Shown: positions 1 to 14,437, counted from the first letter of the stretch. The stretch is DNA of 64,000 nt from Macquaria australasica (GCA_005408345.1 SEMN01000046.1:1585501-1649500), one strand, 5' to 3'. Translations and numbers: made by a program. Notes: a model not told the origin generated them from the letters alone.

Positions 1-899
1 AATTATGATGCGTCTGCAATGTTTGCTTCTGCCCAGTTTGAACTCTCCTTTGGCAACCTGCACTGACTTTGTTTTTATAACTTTGTGTCGTAAGTCTGCG
101 AGGAGTGGGCACAACAACCTGGTATAATGTTCTAACACCGTAAGGTAACTCTGTGGATTTTTTCGTGAGCATTTTTACTCTTTTTACCAAGTAAATATCA
201 AGGAAGGTTTCTCTTCAAAGCGACGCCACGCTGCTCGTCTCCAGTCGACTTTTCCAGCTGTGGAGCTCCCTGCTCTCTCTTCCCAGAGCAAAGCTTGGAG
301 CAGCACTCCATTACTGCTGTTCCTCATTAGGTCTCAAACACTGACGATGGTTACGAGGATTGTCAGGCGGGTCCCAGGGAGCTTTAAACATACACTCCTG
401 TTGGTTACCTCTGGGAGTTGAGAAGCCATTTTCTTCTTTTACGCCAAGTCCCTAAATTAAATCAGCTCACACTGGTGCTGCTCTAGTGGACATAATATGA
501 GAAAAGTTTGATTTTTTAAGACTAGCTTGATTGCTCACTGTTGTACAGGTCCAGGGGCGCACATTTACTGTCCGCTGAGCAATTTAGCGTTTGGCAAAAA
601 GGACTGGGACGTTCTGTGAAAGTGCGTGAGGACTCTTTTTTTTAAGGCTGCAAGATTATGGATTAAACAGGATTCATGACATTTGAGATTTTCACTCGTG
701 ATTCTTAGACAGAAAAAACACTGCATGTATGTTTTTCAGTCTTTTACATTAAATGCAATATGTGCTTAGCAATCCACACATAAGTCCTCGTCAAATTATA
801 ATAGTCTTTTACCAAGTGATAGGAGTTTTTCTGCATAATATGTCTTAAGGATGGTGTCGAGTACAGGGACACACATGTACACATGTAGGTTTGGTTTCA

Positions 900-903
<4 letters not shown>

Positions 904-974
<71 letters not shown>
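904..974. repeat. (GT)n microsatellite
   Basis: Uninterrupted GT repeat of about 71 bases, followed by a short CT stretch. Confidence 0.97.
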
Positions 975-976
<2 letters not shown>

Positions 977-1084
977 CTCTCTCTACACACAGCCCCAGCA
1001 GCCTTCACCAAGAAGGTAGGGCAGCCTGTAGGTCGCCTGAGAGGTGAAACTCAGGGCAAAACCAGTCCTTGCTCATTGCTTTGA

Positions 1085-1262
1085 GCGCACGGTAATAACT
1101 GGAAGCCGCTCAGATGAGCATATCAACATTTTCTGCAAATCAGGACAGTCAGACAACAATGTTCAGAGAGGCTTCAGGAAGAAAATCAACCTGAAACTGT
1201 GAAAGTGACAAAAATAGGATTTTGAAAAGTGAGGGGGACCCCAGTGGAAAATATGCTCGAGT
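1085..1262 (+). repeat. dispersed repeat, unnamed family A, copy 1
   Basis: Shares several blocks in the same order with 12940-13150, including ctgaaactgtgaaagt / ctgaaactatgaaggag, ataggattttgaaaagtg / acagggttttaaaacgtg and agggggac...agtggaaaat / agggggac...agcggaaatt. The copies are diverged, so the insertion is old. Family not identified. Confidence 0.55.
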
Positions 1263-2949
1263 GGAGTGGCAGGGTGGTTTGTGTTTGACTCTTTGTAGTT
1301 TTCAGAGCTTCACACAGAATTTTGTGGTGATGCTTCCAGTGGTTGTATAAATGTGAGGTGTTGCCACCACCACACTGATTGTGTAGTTTTGACTGTTGCA
1401 CACAAGTGAAAATGAGCCTGTTTTTTTGTTTTTTTGACACATTTCATTTGCTCCCTCATTACCATCACTAACAGGGGTTTGATGGCTTGTTTTCCCAGTG
1501 ACCAAACATTCATGTCACAGATGTCATAACTTTAAGCAAACACTAAGTTAGTTTGCAGCTTTTGCTTCCACTTCTGTCACTTTGTGTGGTCTGCTTGATT
1601 ATTCCACATGTTGCACGCCCGCATTTACGTGTTACAATACCACTTGCCACTCGTTTTTTTCAAAATGCTAATGCAGCAGATTTAAAAATGGCTCTGAGAA
1701 ATTAATAAATATCTTTAATTAATAAGTAACTTCAGCTTCACTTCCTCCCTCAAGTCACAGCTGCTTCTCTGCCTGACACTTGGGAGTTTCATCCTTTTAA
1801 ACACCATAACAATCCTCTTTCTAAAAGTCTGTCACTGCTTTTTCTTTTCTTCCTCGTGTCTTTGTCCACTCTTACAATCTTTCTCCTTCTCGCACACACT
1901 TCGTCTTGCCCTTTCTCCTTTTGCCTCTGCCTCTCTTTGTGGCAGTGGGCAGGCTTGTAGTTGGCAAACGTCGCAGCCTGGCACAGCGTGTGCGTGTCTC
2001 AGTGTGTGCGTCTGCTGTCTGCTGCACAGCTCTGCCAGTCCACCAGTCTCAAGTACCAGCTGGGCACCCAAACTCACAACCAAAATAAACTGGCCGCGCT
2101 ATCAATGAGCCCATGGGCTGAAGCGTGTGTGCAGAAGCGTGTTTGCTTGTGTTTGTGCATGCGTGCATATGGGCGTTTCTACGTGTCTACGTGTGTGTGT
2201 GTGTGTGGTGCTGGTCGAACACCCTGCTTATTAAGTCTCATTGAACTGAGTGGTGAAACAAACACAGTCCTTCCTCAGATGAATGCCTGAGATGTTTGCC
2301 TGTCTCAACTTTGCATTACACTGAGGCCCTCCCTGCTAGGATTAAAGACTAAAACAATTACAAAGCCTTATTTGCAATTCAAATTCTCCTAAATGCAGAC
2401 TTAATCCCCATTTTCCAAAGGCAGCAATACTGAGAGGCAGAATAAATGTGTGAGAGAGATCCAGTTCAAGCCTCTGTCGGGGTTTCTGTTGCTAAAATAA
2501 CACTTATAAGTTATAGGGGGGATAATGAATGTGCTTTGAGCTGGTTGAGTTATATTTGGAGAACAGTTTGTTTCTGTTAAAAGCTTGTCTTGGTAATGAT
2601 GGGATAAATGCATCAGAATCAGCAGGGGAGTCGCTGATATTTTCACACCGCTTGTGCAGAGAGACGCACTCACTTCCTCAGGAATATTTGCATTTTATTT
2701 TATTTGCATGCGCGTGTATTTACATATTCACATACGTGTGCGTTAGGGTGCGCAAGTGTCCTGATGGCGGGGACCGCAGTGTGCGTGCTTTACTGCTGCC
2801 CAGGGTATATTTACAGACAGTGACTTTAATGCAGTGTAATGATTATTTTTATTCCAGGTACTTTGGCAGCCCGTTCGCTCTGAGTGGAATGACTCCCCAT
2901 TGGCCCACTGATTACCTCTGTGGCTGCTGCCACACCTGGCTCCTTCAGC

Positions 2950-3270
2950 TCTCCTCTCTCTCCACCATTACACCTTCAGAACCGCCCCCCTTTTATTACT
3001 ACACCTTCATCTGTTCATCCCCCCCCTCTCTCTCTCTTTCTCTGTAGACCTTTACCCATTGTCTACATTCAGCAGTGGGCTACGCCTTCATTTCATTGGT
3101 CTCTCTGCTACAACACCTTTATCATCTCCGCATCTCCTTCTTCCTTACCTTCCCTAAATCATTACACCTTTACCCCTCTACCTTTCCAAATGTAGCGCTA
3201 CGATTTCAACCTGCTGGCTGTATCTACCTCCTCACCTTCATAGCTTTTCTTTTGCTCCTCCTGCTTTAAC
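2950..3270. repeat. degenerate ACACCTT-type pyrimidine-rich stretch
   Basis: Motifs such as tacaccttca, tacaccttcat, aacacctttatca, ttacacctttacc and taacacctta recur irregularly through about 320 bases of pyrimidine-rich sequence. It may be a decayed minisatellite. Confidence 0.4.
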
Positions 3271-6154
3271 ACCTTAACTCATGAAAACATGCTCTGTTAC
3301 TGTTACAAGTCTGTGAAGTTGTCTGCAGAGGTGTGTATAGATGTTGGCCAGAATACTTCTATGTATGTGTATCGGATTGCCGTGTCACATATATCAAACC
3401 AAAATGCACATGAAAAAAACAAACCTATTATAAAATAATAATATTTAAATAAAATAGCTTTAAAAGTTATTTAAATCAACTGCCTAAGTGTGTTTGCCGT
3501 GTGCTTTTATGTTTCACACAGTCAAGTGTTTGTTAGATGCACAGGACTCACACAATCTGAGATTCAGGGGTTTTGCATATTCCTCTGCAACAGTAACCCT
3601 GAAAACCTGTTGGTGAAGTGTCTTTTGATAAGCTCATTTTCAGCAGCACTGTACCACTGTACCACTTCCCTACTTAACTTTCTTCTTTACACCCTCTATA
3701 TCTGTCCACCATCAGGCTTTTGTCTTCTTGGTTAAAAAAGTGACTATCACGAGATGAAATACTGCCATATTTATGATTACTTTGGGGATAATAAAGAGCA
3801 TTAAAACAGAAGAAGATGTAAATGGATCATGATGTGTTTAAAGGGAAGATGAATTTCTATCTTTCCCTCCTTTCAAGTTAACATCGTGCTCATTTTCTTA
3901 TCTTCCTCTCCTGCTTTCCATTTTACTGAATCTTTCTCACGGCTCTCACCTTGAGTTTGGTTGTACGCCACTGTTTCTCTTTAGAAAGAGAAAAACAGCT
4001 TACCCAAACTGCTTTAGCAGTTAACATAACATTACCTTTGGACCACTTCTAATGGTAGCTAGATTTTGAGCTTATACGCCCACATTGAGCATCGAGTTGA
4101 AAGTTAGATTTTTAGACTTCATTAAGAGAAGTGCGTCTTATGAGGTCTGTCATTTATAGTAACCTTCTGAATCTCAAAACTGCTGGTTAATGACAACCTT
4201 GACACTTGATTAATGTTTCTTGTCAGCTTTTCACAGACACACTGAAGAACGCTCAGTGTTATGACTTTTAATTGATTGTTAGCTCAAAAGTGATATATCA
4301 ATTATAATGTAGATATGAGGTAAAAACAAAATTGTGTCTCTCTCCATAAACTAGACCTCTACACACCTACACAGCCAGCGGCCAGCCACAGCACTTGAAT
4401 GAATGTACAAATATACAAGTCACGTAGCTTTGATTGTCCATATTAGCCCATACTCACTATTTTAAACCTGCGTTGTCCAGAACCTGCTAATGGCTCCGCA
4501 TCACACTGTGGGTAGTCGCTGTCGCTGTGTGTTTATACTGTACATTATTAATCTACAGTACAAAGACAGTGATCATAACGAATTGATTCTCTACAGCAGA
4601 TATTGGTGTTATTAAAACAGATTTTTGGAAAGAAAATGAGTTACTGAGAAGATGTTTCTGTCCCTACTGATGATCATGCCTCTTTGTAGACCACAGTTAC
4701 ACTCACTTAGAGTTGATCTTTTGCACAGTAAAGACAATAGAGCTGAAAATAGAAGTGTTTATATATTAATGTATGTGTGTGTGTGTGTGTGTGTGACTGT
4801 TTGATGTTTTTCCCCTGAGTGAGCTGCACTGCAGCTATTAGCCAGCCTTAAGGTCAGCGCAGGGTCAGAGGCTGCCCCTGCTGCGGTTTAGGGTTTATTT
4901 TTCCCAGAGAAAATCTAAAAATCCGCATCATGTACTTAGTAACAACAAGTGCAACGTGTGAACTTCCAACCTCGACTCTGCTGTCTGGGTGTAAGCCTTC
5001 AGATCAGGTATTTATATCTCTCATGATTAAGTTCAGTGGATAAATAGGGCAGCACATCTGTTTCGTTACTAACTGAATGTTTGGACTTATTTAAGCTTCA
5101 GTGTGCGTCCATGTATATGTATGTGTGCATCCATAAAAAAAAAAAGAAAAATCCAAGGACCAAAAGTTGCACTGTGTGTGTATGTGTGTGCGCACATGCT
5201 CACGTACTGTACATGTGTTCCTCTTATGTGTCCCGTCTGCGCTGTCTGATCTGTTTTTACCGCATCAGATCTTTTTTGTAAAAAGTGGCATTTGGAACAG
5301 AGAGAGATCCACGACGCCGCACTCTGTTGCGCTCTGAAAAGGTCAGCTTTCACTGAAGGAGTGTGTGCGACCAGCCGACGCTCTGCGAGTGAGAGAGAGG
5401 TTTCTTGTGGACAGCTGGACCGGCTCGGTTTTGGTTGGATATAGATTCCTGCTTTGTGTTGACTTGGTTTGGACAATGGCCTGAGGTTCTAAGAAAAGCC
5501 GTGCTGTGCTGAACTGAGCTGCTCTCTTCTGTGCTGAACTGTTCTGCTGGATGCTGTAATCTCTTCAGTGCATGGCCAGATTACTGTCTGCTCCATATTG
5601 TCTGGTGGCGGGCTGCAGGATGGAGAGATGGCAGGAGGAGGGGAGAGAGGGAGGCTCTGATTTGCTGCTACATAAGGAAGATTACCTTTTTATTAATGTA
5701 TCCATCTGGACGTTTGCTATATTTGGTTGTTTGTCCAGTCTGTTTGTTTGTGTATAAACCTTATGAGATTTCAATCTAGATAAATCAATGCTGAGTTAAG
5801 ACATATGTGTTATATCAAAGAGTTGTCAACCAAATGACTAAATCACAATGTAACATAAAGGTGATTAGATAGCATTAAAACATGTAGAATTCCCTTTGTG
5901 ACTAATACTGTCCATTCATTGTGCTATTTATCCAGAACATGAAATCACTCTTTTTTTCTATTGAATAATTTTCAGTAAAGAAAAATAAAGAAATTTGAGT
6001 ATTCATTGTGCCCCCCCCCCACCACCACCACCCCCACCCTTCCACGCGTCTTCCTCTCCATCTCTTTCTGTCTCCTGTGCACTCCGAGCAGAAATGATTT
6101 CCATTCCTGCTGAATTAATGAGGTTCTGCTGAACTGAGAAAAGGCAAGGGGAGT

Positions 6155-6240
6155 GTGTACACACACACACACACACACACATACACAGAGGCAGAGACAC
6201 ACACACATACGCAGGCAGGGAGACACACACACACACACAC
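6155..6240. repeat. compound (CA)n microsatellite
   Basis: Two CA tracts separated by cagaggcagagacac-type sequence. A C-rich run with ccaccaccacc sits just upstream at 6010-6040. Confidence 0.9.
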
Positions 6241-9155
6241 ATTCTCACAGGCACGTATCTACTACTAGCCAAAGTCCCACTCATACATGCGCACAGTGAT
6301 TCACTGAAGCTTGGCCACTTTCTGCCATTTCAAAGCACAAACAGTATTTAGTTTTAAAGTAAATTTGAGGAAATGCAGACAGAGATAAAGAGTTGGTCAA
6401 CAGTCACAAATGAAGCCGAATCTGAGGCCCAACAAAATCTACATGCAACTGGTAGATTTTCAAGTTCAGACAACACACACACGTGAACATAACACATGTG
6501 CTGCACACAAACATGCAGCCTCATGACTCAGGCCCCATAGCTGGGCGCAGTCACCATGGCAACACACTACTGTGTGTATTAAACACTACAGTGGTTTGAG
6601 ACTGTTGGAGGTTGTTAAACCCCAACCCCATCCTCTCTCTCACACACACACACATTTACACACACATAAATGTCATTCCACGACAGTCTCCGTCTCTGCT
6701 CGGACTGAAGTCAACCTTTTGAAGACTTTGCTCCTGGCGCTCATTTTCATCAACTAATGGCCTCACGCACAACACTCAGGTGAACAGCCAAACAGAGACA
6801 AAGCTCTCTCCCCAACCAGAGGCCTGATGAGCTGACGGGTGGCTCAGGTCTGGTTCATGCATTGTAAACACAGACAGGAGAAACACACGTGAAGGAGTGC
6901 GCCATCAAAAGGATGTAATTGCGGTGCAAGCGGCTGTTGTTATGTGCCAGCTTGTGCGCCACTTGAAAGCTCCGTCAAGGATTGGCTGAACAAAGAGGAG
7001 CAGAAAGTATCGGCTGATTCTGCTGAGGTTCTTTCTTGTGGAGCGGATTGTTTTTCCTAAAGCACGACTAATGTGTGGAGTTTTCAGGTGTGCAGTCTTG
7101 GTGGGGGAGTGCGAGAAGCATGAACGCAGAGGCGCACAGACCACATCTGGTCACACGTGAAGCCTGAAACAAGTGAGAGAGTCTTTAGATAACCCTGACT
7201 GTATGCAAACTGAGCTTTCTTTCTTCTGTTCATTCTGGCTCCCTTTCTTTGTTTTTTTTTTCTGTCTTCCTTGCTTGCTTTCTTCATTAAATGCACATGA
7301 TCATGCACATTCAGCCGCGCACACAAAAAATGCAGCCTCTCTCCTTCTCCCTGCTCTCTCTGCTGTCTCAGTGTTTTTCTTTCCCATTCATCATCAGTGA
7401 AGCAAAGGAACCGATTCCAATTTCATGTGTTTTCATTCCATTCCTCTATTTGCTTATTTCTTCATCCCCCTGTCTCTATTTTGATCTCAGGCAACCAGTC
7501 AGCAGTCAATAATCTGTTAAATAGCATCGATCGCAACCATTTAGTTTCCTGGCCAGCTACTTAGGTTGTAAAGCTGATCAATGGCTTTGAATGAGAACCA
7601 CCTAGGTAGCGGATTGACTGCTGGGACGCACACTGCAATCATATCATTTGTCTTCATTTGCTGTTCAATTATTTGTTGTAATGGCTGCTGTCAAAAACAG
7701 CCCCATGCTGGCACACGGAGCCCTAAAACGCTCCGCTCACCTTGACTCTGCCACCCCACCCCCACCCCCCACCACCCCACCCCCCAGCCTCTCTCACTCA
7801 CACTGCTGTCTGTCTGACAGCAAAGTAAATACATTATATAGTAAACAGCACGAGAGGAACAGTATCACATGTCGAAATGAGTATAGGGGTGTGTTCCTGT
7901 GTGTGTGTGTGTGTGTGTGGTGGTGGTCGGGGTGTGGGGGCGTGTGACTGACTTGTGAGTGCATGCAGATGGTGCTCATGCCTGGATGTGTCGATGAAGT
8001 CTGACCCAGACTGGACTTCCTCTGCCCAAGAGCCCCTTCCTGAAATCATCAATCACTTCTCGTAGGACATGTGTGTGTACATTTATGTATGTGTGTGTGT
8101 GTGACTTGGAGTGTGTCTGTGGGTATTTCTGGCTTGCTTTGAGTTTCATGTAAGGTTGCAAAGAAATGTTTTAATTATTGATAAATGAGACTCATTATTT
8201 GTCGGAGAACTCTGGGAATGTACTGGTGTTTATGTTGAATATTAAGAAGAGGTGAAAGATAAAAAATACAATTTATTGTTTTCTTTAATCATTTTGAGGG
8301 ACTCTGGTGCATAATCAGTGGCACATTTGCATTTTCTCCAAATGTTTCTCTTCACTTTCTTTTACCAGAAGCATTTTCTGCACTGTGATGGTGCAAAAAC
8401 ACCATGTTTACAGTGAGCTACAGTGGTCAGCATCCTTCTGCAGCAGGAACCACAGCAACATTTGGATGCATTTAAATAAAATCTGGTTAAAATGGCCCGC
8501 TTCTCTTAAGAAATCTGGATATTTTGGGGTAAAAATAGTTTGAAATTCAAATGAGAAGACTTACTTATGTCATTTAGTGTGTAAAATGTAAGAAATTATC
8601 ATCTAAGTGTTGTTTTTCTAATAATATGAGGCGAACTAATCTTTGTGTTTCTGAACTCCTGACTAGAAAAAATGTTTGGCATTTTTTTTACTTTATAAAT
8701 GACTGAAACAATCATTTGTTTGAACAACGATCTGATTAGTGAAATAATAGTTTTACGCTCTTTTCTCCTTCTCATTCACTTGTGATCAGGCCTCATTTCA
8801 ACACTAAAGATGCCCCCCTGCAGATGTAGTTATACTGCAGGCCGGGTTTTATTGTGCCACTATAGTGGGGACATCCCACTCTCATTCAGATCTATCCACT
8901 CTGGCTCATCTGGCACCAACTTCCCTCCAACTTTCCTCTTTTCTACTGTACCTCCCTCTTTAAATCTCTCTGACTCCTTTCTTCTCCTTCTCCTCCTTCT
9001 GCCTCCCCTGGTTTTATTGGAGAAGGAGTGTCCCCCTCCCCCTGCGTGTTTGAAGTGGCCTGCTCATATATCACAGCCTTTCCTCGCAGGATATCCTCCC
9101 TCTTCCTGCCTCGCCATCTCTTTCTCCTTTTCTCCCTCATTCCCTCCCTCTCTCA

Positions 9156-9173
9156 CCCCCCCCCCCCCCCCCC
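9156..9173. repeat. poly(C) run, 18 bases
   Basis: Uninterrupted C18 inside a pyrimidine-rich tract (about 8930-9175). Another C14 run is at 20373-20386. Such runs are error-prone in assemblies. Confidence 0.95.
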
Positions 9174-10329
9174 TTTCTGGAGGAGGGGAATACCTGTTAA
9201 CTCTATTTCTTTTCCACACTTTAACACTCTTCCCATGTGCCCAGGGGACATGCTCCCACACACACACACACACACACACGGACGATAACGTTAGATATCC
9301 GCACTTTACCAGCACAGAGGAGCTCAGCTTCACATGATTCAGAGTTCGTTTGAATGTTTATTTAATGGAATAGTCAAATTAGACAACAGAGGTGATATTG
9401 AGTTGAACTCAAGTATGACCTGAACTTTTTTTCACTTTTTACAGATACCTCGTAAATACCTTGTAAATGTAATTCTCACGTGTCCTAAAGGGCACACTAC
9501 TAAGAAATATTATTCCAATAAAAAAGTGATTTTTTTTAATACTTTTGACTTTGTTCCTACTTTCAGGCTTGATGTGGGATTTTGCATCTATACATAACTT
9601 AAAACTTGAGATTCAGTGCATTTACATACAATTGGACTGAGATGAAAGGAGAGGAGAGAAAGCAGTACTGATTATAGAAACTGTCATGTACACAGATTGA
9701 CTTGTTTATCTTATTTGCATTAAGGTCATAATTGCAGTTTAACTTGATTAACAGGGCTGCGATGCTTGTGCTCAATGTGTCAAATTACCCTTGGCATGTG
9801 ATTCTTCACACATACCACAATGTTCACTGTTTAATCCAATGCAAAGTTGTTTGAAAAAAGAGCATCATGGCCTGCGGCCTTTTTTTGTTTCTTTTTTATT
9901 GGAGCGACAGTGATTCGGCCTTTATGTGAATTAACAGCATTTTCATGATAACGCTCTGTAAATCCATCAGTGCAAAAAATAATTAACACCGATAGAGTCT
10001 CCAACACTTTCTTCCTGACACTAACTTGACTATCAGGCAGGGGAAGTTATATCTTCTCCGTATAAACAGCATCAACCATTTGTTCAGATGCCTAAAACAA
10101 CTGACAAGCAGCCTCTTATGGTCGTTCAAATCATGACTGTTGTCTCTCAGAAACAAAGGTGGAAGTAGACATTGATGTAGAACCACAAAACTTTGTGTTG
10201 GGCACAAAGTGTGTGATTTTGATACGTTCACCCCCAGTTTCTTTTTGCAGTCAATGTTGGTCTCTTTTAAGCGTGACCATGATCTTTCCCTAACCGTAAC
10301 CAAGTTGTTTTAGTTGCCTAAAGGTAACC

Positions 10330-10800
10330 ATACCTGAACTGTAGCTGTACTGTTTTGGTTCACTCCCACTGCTCTCAGAGCATCGTTTTCGTCCGCGACA
10401 AGCCACTGTTTTCAGTGAAAAAGCTCTAAAAACCCACCGTACAACCACCTGCTCAGCACCAAACAGCAGAAAGACACAGTTAGCGGCTAGCTGGTGAACA
10501 TAGTGGAGCATTTAGCAGCTAAAGAGCCAGATATTTCCCTCAGGAGTTGGTGGAGACCAAAAACAGAGCTAAAAATGAGAGAATATTGGACTTACATTCA
10601 TTAGGTGGCCAGAAACACGACTCCAAATGAATGATAATGTTGCTTTGTGTTAGCTGAATTTGTAAATTAGAAGAAAGCTTGCCATATAAACTTAAAACGC
10701 CAAGTGGCCAAACAAACAAACAAAAAAATCTGCTATTGCAGGTGATGGCAGGATGTACATGTATAGGCACCGCATTGCAAATGCTAACATGGCGCGACTA
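10330..10800. repeat. teleost interspersed repeat (gagccagatatttccctcag type)
   Basis: I recognise the run agccagatatttccctcagg with following attggacttacattcatt and the preceding taaccaagttgttttagttg as a repeat common in perch-like fish genomes. No coding potential. Class uncertain; boundaries approximate; recall-based. Confidence 0.5.
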
Positions 10801-11319
10801 TCAAACTAGTTGGAAAGAGTATGTTTAACTGGAGAACATTAACATTAAAAGAAATGTTTTCTAGGGAGCATTCATTCACTCATTTTGCCCTTCATGTTTA
10901 ATCTCTACGACACTGCTGATGAGATTTGAACAAAAGTTGAGGGCACATTTCACCACAGATCCCCAGCATTTTCATTATTACTCTAGTTGGCCCAAGGGGG
11001 GGGCACAAAAATTCCAGGTCAGGACACGATGACGGGAAGGATTCAGTACTGATTGGTCATGAGGGGGACTGTGTCATTTCCTACGAATTTCATACAAAAC
11101 AAATTTCATCATTACATGAATACGAGGGCGTACTTCAACACAGTTTCCTGTTTGGTTCATTATATTTGCCTCAGACGCTCTGCCACCAGGATTACCCCAC
11201 TGTCCTTCATCACTCCCTCTCGTAACACAGTTTATTTGACTCTTATTCGTCCTTAATATCTTTCCTTTATGAGATTCATTATTCACTTCCTCCTTTTCAT
11301 ACTCCTTTAATTCAGCCCT

Positions 11320-11880
11320 ATACTGCCTCTCTCTATCTGCTTTTCTTTCTTTCCCCAGCTTTCTCTCCTTTTTTACCCTACTCCTTGTTTTTCTCTCTCC
11401 GTGCCCTTGTTGTCATTTAGCTACTTCCCCCAGCTCTGCCCTCCCTCCCCCTCCGTCCTCCTCTCTTTTCTCTCTCTCTCCCCTCCCTCGGTCTCTCTTC
11501 CCTTGCTATCTTACATTTTCTCTCCCCATCTCCTTTTCTCTCTCCATCCTTCTGCCCTTTTACTCCTCCACCCACCCTCCTCTCTTCCTCTCCATCCCTC
11601 TCTCTCTGTCTCTCTCTCTTCGGCTGAGGACAAGGAGGTGAAAGCCAAGCGGATTACAGTGGCAGTTTAATCTGGCTGACCCACCAAGGGATTGCTCTCT
11701 ACTTTGCTGTGAGGCTGCAGGGCTGGAGGGCAGCGGGGCTGGGTGGGTGTGGTGAGGGGAGGGGGAGCAGGGAAGAGGAAGGGGAAGGAGACCAGGTTGT
11801 AGGGGGTTGGGGTTCGGGGGGGAGCAAAAAAGGAGGGAAGGGAAGGAGAGGAGGAAGAGGGAGGAGGATGGGAGCGGTTG
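11320..11880. repeat. pyrimidine tract followed by purine tract
   Basis: The + strand is strongly pyrimidine-rich at 11320-11625 (many ctctctccct units), then strongly purine-rich at 11720-11880 (ggaggaagaggg units), separated by about 95 bases of ordinary sequence. Confidence 0.85.
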
Positions 11881-12939
11881 AATTTGGATAATTTTTCCTG
11901 TTTGTCTCGGGCCGAGCCGAAATGCTCTCCAGGACAGGACTGTTTGTACACACGTACACACATACATGCATTTTTGTGTATGTGTGTGTGGGGGTGTGAC
12001 TGTGTGATGCCAGAGGTGGGGGAAGGGCTTTGCTTGTTATTAAGAGATGGAATATTAATGCTACTTTGCCTTTAATTTCTTTCCATCTGTCATCAAGTTG
12101 TCCTCTGTGCGTGTGCCTGTCTTAGTCTATGAATAGAAACTATTCAGATATTAACAGACAATTAGTCTGTTCTGTATTTCAAAGACAAAATACAGAAACG
12201 TCCTTGGTTTGATTTTTCTTTTTCTTTATTCTGAAAACATCAAAATCTCATTTTACTCCATCTCGTCAAAGTCATTTAAACTCACGCGGCCTCGCCAAAT
12301 GTATCAGTTCAGCGAGCACCGCACCAGATTGTGTCTTCGTCGGCTGCAGGTCATTTGTGTTAGTTATTTATTGCTATTTTTAATCTCTTGAAATTTGAAC
12401 ATGAAGAGCAAGGATAATGCGGCGATTAACAGTAAGGGTGCACACAAGGGCTTTGCTTTGGTTTCAGTTGTGTGGGGGGCGGCTCATGAAGTCAGAGGTT
12501 CTTCAAAAACAAAAAACAAAAGATGTGAATGCTGTTTCCCGGGTTAATATATTTACATAGATGTAGAAAATAGCACATTATCAGGCTTTCCAAATTAATG
12601 GCAGTCTAGTAAAAGAAATAGAAATGTAAATTGCAGTTAAAAACACATCTTAAGATCTCACTAAGCACTGTCCTTTACAGTCTTATGTTTGATTGATGGT
12701 TAATTTTTCTCATAAGATTTGTCTTATTTCTCATTTTTTAGGAGAAATTTTACTGTGAATAGAAATATAGATTAAATGATGTGTACATGAGTTTGCAGCC
12801 CTGAGTAGTGCCTGCAGTCTACCAGCCAGGCTGCAGGTAGAACCTCCACCAGTCAGAGGCCTGGGCAGTAGAGTTAGAGGCAAAGAAAGTCTGCAAATCA
12901 CTCACTGCTGTTCATAAAGCTTAATTGCTGTGATCGTAT

Positions 12940-13150
12940 GGTAATAATTAAAGGCCACTAAGATTAGCATACAACATTTTTATCAGCTCATCTCTTCTGT
13001 CATCTGGATTTCGGCAGCTGGACAGTACAAAGACATTGTTTGGAGAGATTTTAGTGAGTAAACCAAACTGAAACTATGAAGGAGGGGGAGACAAAAACAG
13101 GGTTTTAAAACGTGAGGGGGACATTTACCCCCTAGCGGAAATTACGCTGC
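12940..13150 (+). repeat. dispersed repeat, unnamed family A, copy 2
   Basis: Second copy of the 1085-1262 sequence in the same orientation. Similarity may extend left to about 12800, where both copies carry caggctgcaggt / cagcctgtaggt. No terminal repeats or coding seen. Confidence 0.55.
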
Positions 13151-14396
13151 ACACACGCAGAGTCCCACCAGTTTCAAACGCTCACACTCCTTCGTGTAAA
13201 TACCTGCCGGGTCCATTTAGGAGCCACCTTTTCAAATTAAAAATGAAGTACTTTTACAACTTATTTCATTTTTACTGTTGACAGGGCAGTTGTGCTAAAA
13301 AAATATTTAGGATGGCCTCGAGGCTTTTCCCTCATATAGGCTTTTTACTCTAATAGAAGCTAATTTTGTTGCGGCACTTCATTGACTGTGAGTGAAATGT
13401 AATGTTCCAGTCAAGAGGTTCGGCCTTGAACAATCAGGATGTTACACAGTGTGAACACAGTTTAGACATTAAGTGCCTTAACCTGTGCATCAAGTGGCAG
13501 CAGAGTAGAATCGTCCAGCTAAAAGAAAGTTGGACGCCAGCCTTGAGCTTGAATAAGGAAATGACTCTGACGATGTTGTGCTGTTTTAATGTCCTAAATG
13601 GCTTGTTGTACAGTGCTGAACGCAACGCGGGGGTCTGAGGCAGGCTGTGTCTGCGGCTCTGTTTGCCTCTACAATGCCTTTCATGTCCCTCATATCAGCC
13701 TTCCTTTCATCAGTCCACCCCCGCTGTGCCGTTTCGGAGGAGGGGTCCAGTCGGCGAGCCGGATTAGCTTCCAACTGGTGCTTGTCCAGATTCTGATTCT
13801 GAAGGGGGGCTTAACCAACCTCGCCTCAGAAAAGACGAGAGGAAGGAACAGGAGGGAGGGAGGGGAGGAGGGAAGAGGAAAAGAGCTCCTGTGGGGTTGA
13901 CGCTCCTCTTCAGTTGTTTACCTTGCAATTAATGTGCTGGATTGTCCTGTGAAAAGGAAGAAAAAGTCAAGTGTGTAGACTGCGGAGCAATAGGCCACCA
14001 CTGATACAGATACAGGAGCCGGCGGGGTTCATTATACAGTAGGGAGGGCCTGGGGTGCCGCTCAACACCTGCTCTATTGAAATAGTTGTGAATCTACACA
14101 CACACACACTGCACAGCATTAAAATGTGCAAAAGCAAACCCCCATACTGCGAGTGTCATGGTCAGGGCACAGACGATGGCATCGACCAATCAGCAACAGA
14201 TGCCCCCTGGAGATAAATGATCTAGACTGAATGTGTGTGTGAGTGTGTGTGTGTGTCATTCAGTGGCAGAGTGGTCAACACAGGCCCTCCGAGCTGCTGT
14301 CATCGTCACGCCACCCTGTGACATGGCTGCCTGGGGACCTTATTTTAGGCCACACCAGGTGCAAGTGTTTTGGGCTGGTTACATGATCTTGGATGA

Positions 14397-14398
<2 letters not shown>

Positions 14399-14436
<38 letters not shown>

Positions 14437-14437
14437 A

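Noticed and set aside
851..1084. Cys-Val and Thr-His repeat proteins at every (GT)n and (CA)n tract
   Set aside because: Translations of dinucleotide repeats; they recur at each microsatellite in all frames and are not genes.
2529..3047. 172-residue + strand open frame
   Set aside because: Runs through microsatellite-like and pyrimidine-rich sequence, ends in a (SL)n-type low-complexity tail, and has no family similarity that I can see.
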